Assembly (NCBI RefSeq): GCF_950023065.1
Contig: NC_088681.1
Location: forward strand, 11,036,001-11,100,000
Length of the DNA stretch: 64,000 nt
Direction of reading: 5' to 3'
Origin: Planococcus citri
Lineage: Eukaryota; Arthropoda; Insecta; Hemiptera; Pseudococcidae
Below are positions 59,351-64,000 of the stretch, piece by piece; position 1 is the first letter of the stretch; each line of letters starts with the position of its first letter. Both the position numbers and the translations under genes were made by a program. The notes beneath the pieces were generated by a model, which ran no database searches, had not been told where the DNA came from, and worked only from the letters and a program-made list of their open reading frames with translations.

Positions 59351-62030
59351 AATACATATGTGAAGTTATGCATTCACCTTCCAAAAAATGATCAATACGC
59401 TTCGTTATCTTTTAACTTTTCCTTTCGCGATAAAATTCAAATTCTGATATTGTATATACCAGCAACCTGGGAAGGTTCACCACTAATACCAATAGTACCA
59501 TTGAAAATTCAAACATTTTTATCATTTTCAACCTTGGCAGTGTAATTACATACATCTAAACCTTCCAACACAATCGTCTATCTACACATACACTGTGTTT
59601 TGGTGCCCATAATCATTTGAAAACTTTCTCTAGAATATCCCATTTCAGAAGCCTGTCAAACAGTATCCCGATATATACCTCGACAGATAAACCAAAAATA
59701 AACAATTTAATGACTGCATTTGCCACTTATCAGTATTTATTTTCCAATACACTTTCGTAGCATTCGGTGCATTGCATACAATATATAGCTGATATAGAGC
59801 TGCATATTCTGCTACACATATCTATATCTAAATGTAATTCCAGACAGACCTACACCTCGATCGTATTCATCCGATTTGTACATATACCTCTATTTCCCAC
59901 CCACCAATGAGATTATATATTATTTACATAACTCATCGAGTTCAGTTTCTTATGAGCCTGCCTTCATGTGTGAGAACTTCAATAACCTCTCTCTCGAAAA
60001 AAAAACCATCGGTAAACGAGAAATCCAACTTTATTGAAGTTATCTACAAACTATTACTGTAAACACGTGATATGGTGAATGAAATGCCTATGTTTGTATA
60101 GTACTTTGCATAATGATCGATGTATTACATAATTAACGACCATTTAATTCCTGCGCTGTGCTCTACGTTTTGTTAAATCACTGGTTGATTAAAGCGAAGC
60201 GATGCAAAAAAAAGATTTTTTTTTCGTTTTTTTAATGTGTAATTTACCGTTTAAACTGGTCAAGTTGGTATAGTATTTAATAATACGATCTCGATTCCTG
60301 TTGTGATCGGTCGCTTTGCCACAATATATAAACGCAATGAGCCCAAAAATTGGAATGAAATATGCGGAAAATGTCAACCGTGTGCAAACTAAACGAGTAG
60401 AGCTATTGTGGCATAATCCACTAGCGTACTTTTTAAATCATCTATAGGTCCATTTATCTGCGGTTTATCCAATGGTGTCCCAAAATCTCCACCCTCGGTG
60501 CGAATTCCTCCTCATCGAAGGAATTCACACTGTCGAAAGACCAGTTTAGGTACCAATTAAACCTACTATAGGCTAAAACAAAGCTTCGGATATGGAAAAA
60601 GATAAGTAAAAAAAAAACCTGTCCGTTTTAAATCAACCTACTATTTTAATGTCGTCTGCCTTCTCGAAACAAATCGTACATCATTTGAGAAGTACGATAG
60701 AGATTCGATTTCGCAAGTTTTAAATTCGCGTTTCGTTCACGTTTAGCCTTATTTCTATTACTGAGCTACGAGTATTACGAGTAGATGGATAGATAGGTAG
60801 GTCTAGGTACCATACGTCTGGGTGATGGCGTTCCATCTATACCCATAAGCCGGCCAACGTTGACGTGTGGGTAATTAAATTTTACGCGAAGAAAGTAATT
60901 AAATACCAGTCAAAAAAATTGCCCATCAGACGAAACCAATTATTATAATTTCGCCGCCTTCGGGTTACCCCATGACGAAGAGGGGAAAAAATGTCCAATT
61001 TAATAAGGCGAAGAGGCAGCAGCGCAGACCCTGAAAATGTACTCGAGTCGGTCGTAAACCGACGTAATAAAAATACAAGCGCCGAAAAAGAAAAGAAGAA
61101 GAAAAAAAACAGTAAGAAAAATACCTACTTGAGCTATTCGAAGATTTCTGCTACTCGATAAAAGCATATAGGCTACTTGTTAAAATGATCTTTGCTTTGC
61201 GTGTAAGAGTACCTATAAGTCGAATCAGCATCGTAGTTTATTTTATTACTCGGTTAACCGGGTAGCACAGACCAGATAAGTACCTCAGATATGCGGTCAA
61301 TCATCAATACACAAAGCGCCATCGCCTCTGACTCGAGTACCTACCTACCTATTGGTTTATATTGCAATAATCACGACAATTATAACCTTTTTTCCACATA
61401 TCTTTCGACCGACATCGCTATCGCCACATATTATAATGGTTTCTTAAACGATCGTTTTTTTTTTTTTTTTTCATTTTTACAAATACTCGTACCAGTTGAA
61501 TTCAACCTCTAACCCTCCTATCCCCTTTTATAAAATTGTATTTTCATTCCGTCGTCCCGATTCGTCCGAGTATTTAGCATTAGGTACATAAAATCAATGC
61601 AGATTCTCTTAACTGGTGGTAATTCTCTCATCAACGTCGTTTCAATTATATGCGCCGCAAAACAGAAGGATTTTTGCGGTCTTCCCATCTAATCCACGTA
61701 TGTACTATGAAGTGAGAGAAACTTGGCGATTCCATGAACGGGGAGCTTTTGTGGTCAAGCAAGCCAGGCTAGAACCACCATACGATTCGGAGAGGACGAA
61801 AAACTCGAGTATTTGCAAACCGTTCGTAGGTACATCCATCTTCAGTGTACAAATTCGAATCGACTTTGTGATGGAGAAATGTGTGTATCGCGAGCTCGCG
61901 TTTTACTCGAGTAGAGTAGATGGCATAAAGAGGCTCTTGAAGGGGTATCGAAAGCTGGCTGTTTTTAACGTTGCGACGACGCGACGTTTTGCTATATTTT
62001 AGAGGCCAATTTCGAGGAAATCATCGCCAA
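59351..62030. other. Unique non-coding block
   Basis: CpG-containing unique sequence with TACGAGTA motifs at 60767, 60777 and 61488 and a T run at 61456-61472. The 128-codon ORF at 61616-62002 is the longest here but has no domain, no good splice context and a composition like its surroundings. Confidence 0.45.
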
Positions 62031-62384
62031 CTTGAGGTAAAAATATGAGCTAAAATGTTATAATAATGCAATGAAGATCATACGGAAATAGCTAGAAAAG
62101 TCGAAAATTTTCAAAAATGATTTCAGGGCCGAATTAAATTCACACCGAGGAATGAAAAATGGCCTTTAAAAAATAGAGGAGGGAATAGAAATAAACAGAG
62201 ACCAAATTTGAGGCAAAAGTAAGAAAATTTCAACATTATTAATTTATTATGTCATCATAATAATCAAAAGACTTGATCTTTTGCCAAAAATTGCCAAAAT
62301 TTCGCGCACATTTACAACGAATTCCTAGCTAAAAATAATTGCCTTTTTTTCATAATGAGAAATCCAAAAAAATCAAAATTTTAC

Positions 62385-63010
62385 CGTTTGCGAGGAAATT
62401 GTCGAAATTTGCGCAAATCGCTGTACTTCGAACACAAGAAACCCCCTGAGGCCGAGTTCCGCCATTTCCAGCCATTCTGGAGCCTTCAGTGCGATTTTTA
62501 AATTTCTCCAGAATTTTCAATTTGCTCCAGAAGGCGTGAATATGAAGTTGGGCAGCTAAAAATCGAGTTGTGTGTTATACTCGACCTGTTCAACGAATTT
62601 ATCCACATTTGAGCCGATTCTGGAGCGGACATCTCAAGAGTGATTTTTTGACCAGCTTTTTTTTCGAAATAAAAATATCCAAAAATCAAAAATTTCTTGT
62701 TTGTGAGAAAATTTTTGAAATTTAGGCGAATCGCTGTATTTCGTCATCAATTTACCACACGAGAGCGAATTTCGCCATTTCTAGCCTTTCTTGGGCCTCC
62801 CTTTAATATTTGGATATTTTTATTATGAGAAAAGCTGGTGAAAAACCCACTCTTGAGGTGTCCCCTCCAGAATCGGCTCAAATGTATTTTGAACATTTTT
62901 ACTGATCAAGTTCGTACTTTTTTTTTAAAAAAAGCATAAATCACCAAAATAGCCAATTTTGGATTTTCAAAAATTCGGCAAAAATCGAAAAATGAACTTG
63001 GGCAGCTGAA
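62385..63010. repeat. Inverted and direct repeats related to CTGGAGCC family
   Basis: 62590-62700 and 62810-62915 are inverted copies (TTTGAGCCGATTCTGGAG and ACCTCAAGAGTG in opposite senses). 62400-62480 and 62715-62800 are direct copies (AATCGCTGTA, then CGCCATTTC-AGCC). The TTCTGGAGCC segments recall the fold-back monomers. Confidence 0.65.
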
Positions 63011-63039
63011 AATTTGGATGTAGGGGTTTTAGAACATGC

Positions 63040-64000
63040 TCTTTCCAAAAATCGCGGTCCCGGTCAAATCGGAGGCGGACACCTCAAGAGGTTCCCTTGT
63101 AAGCCTCATATTTTTTGCTGAAAACTCTCGCTTTTCGGAAAAAAATTCCAAAACATCATTTTTATTCAAAAATTGCCTCTCAAAGTTTTGATTTTTAAGA
63201 AAAGTTGCCAAAAAGGCCTTTTTTCCCAAAAACTCATAAAAATTCTCACTTTTTTTGGCAAACAATTGCGAAAGGACCTTGTTTTTCCTCACATATGCAA
63301 TGACTAGATTCGAGTCAAAAATTGCCAAAAATGTTCTTTTTTCAACCAAAATTCTCAAAAAAAAACTCGCTTATTTGCTGAAAATTATTGAAAATTTTCG
63401 CTTTTTTGAAAAGTTTTTGATTTTTGTCCAAAGTTGTCATTCATGAAGTTTCGTTTTTTCCCAATGAATTGCGAAAGATGCCACTTCTTCGACGAAAACT
63501 TCAATGCGAAAAGTTTCAATTTTTTCCAGGATTTGCAAAACAGTCTTTGCTTATTGCTTAAATTTTCAGATCTGCTTTTAGTTAACAGGTAACTGCTTAA
63601 AAGTTTTACTTTTTCAACACAAAGTTCCAATAGACTTCATTTTTTTGCTTCAAATATCTTAAAAGTTTCCATTTTTAACCAAAAATTGCCGAAAAGCCCT
63701 ACCCTTTGCAAAATCGTCACGGTCTTCCCCTCTGCCACAATAGAAAAAAGTTTCATAATTTGTCTAAGCCTCGTTTTTTCCAAAAAATGCTTAGAACTTT
63801 CGCTTTTTTACAAAAAATTTCCAAAAAAAAAATTCACTTTTTTCCAAAAGTCTCCCTTTTTTGCGAAAAATCAACAAATACTCTAGCCCTTTGCTGCAAT
63901 TATCCAGGTCTCAGTTTTTATCACGAATTGCTAAGCATTTCTATGTACTTTTTTTTTTTTACCAAAAATCTCATTGTTTTACCAGAGAGTGTTGCGAAGA
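63040..64000. repeat. Degenerate AAAAATTGCCAAAA-type repeat
   Basis: Reverse-complement-like relatives of the GACAATTTTGGCAAAA family: CAAAAATTGCCAAAA, TTTTTCCAAAAA and CTCGCTTTTTT segments at about 30-45 bp. The 109- and 81-codon minus-strand ORFs are repeat translations. The block runs off the window end. Confidence 0.6.

Noticed and set aside
61616..62002. 128-codon plus-strand ORF as a gene
   Set aside because: No recognisable domain, composition like surrounding non-coding DNA, no clear splice or promoter context.

Overview
This is eukaryotic nuclear DNA, almost certainly from an insect. It is AT-rich, full of A/T homopolymers, has no operons or long ORFs, and is dominated by non-coding sequence and decayed transposable elements. 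The only clear host gene is the first coding exon of headcase (hdc/HECA), on the minus strand at 40754..41562. It begins MAPRRNN, carries the conserved Cys/His-rich HECA N-terminal domain, and ends at a GTGAGT splice donor. A hemipteran such as a mealybug or scale insect is my guess from the sequence texture; nothing here proves it. Because hdc reads towards lower coordinates, much of 1..40753 may be its first intron, but I found no second exon.

The window is a mosaic. Unique, CpG-containing blocks (roughly 1-2.6, 5.8-8.2, 12.4-14.9, 20.7-22.8, 29.2-30.6, 33.6-34.9, 39.7-42.5, 48.6-50.1, 53.2-54.5 and 59.3-62.0 kb) hold short (CGT)n runs and many copies of the 8-mer TACGAGTA. They alternate with AT-rich blocks built from a few degenerate tandem repeats. 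The commonest of these is a GACAATTTTGGCAAAAA-type repeat with a period near 30 bp.

Mobile elements: a decayed Ty3/gypsy integrase with a 3' LTR (8821..10663), interrupted by a 410-bp hAT-like MITE with a perfect 8-bp target duplication; a second TIR element directly after that LTR (10674..11451); a MITE at 15817..16237; a 1.9-kb TIR element packed with ACTAGT motifs (18757..20682); a mariner-like MITE (24092..24887); a tRNA-derived SINE (about 43042..43200); a LINE C-terminal relic (45640..45920); and two related 2.1-kb fold-back elements (50634..52708 and 54922..56985) whose interiors are inverted arrays of a ~167-bp monomer carrying the palindrome CTGGAGCCTCCAG. There is also a macro-domain (OARD1/TARG1-like) pseudogene near 2.9-3.2 kb and a GC-rich poly(A)-tailed retroposon inside a GAAACC repeat (3.9-4.6 kb).

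The parts most worth following up are the fold-back family, the tandem satellite built from a MITE end at 47.4-48.0 kb, the macro-domain relic and the enriched TACGAGTA motif. Assignments rest on reading the sequence by eye; no database search was possible.
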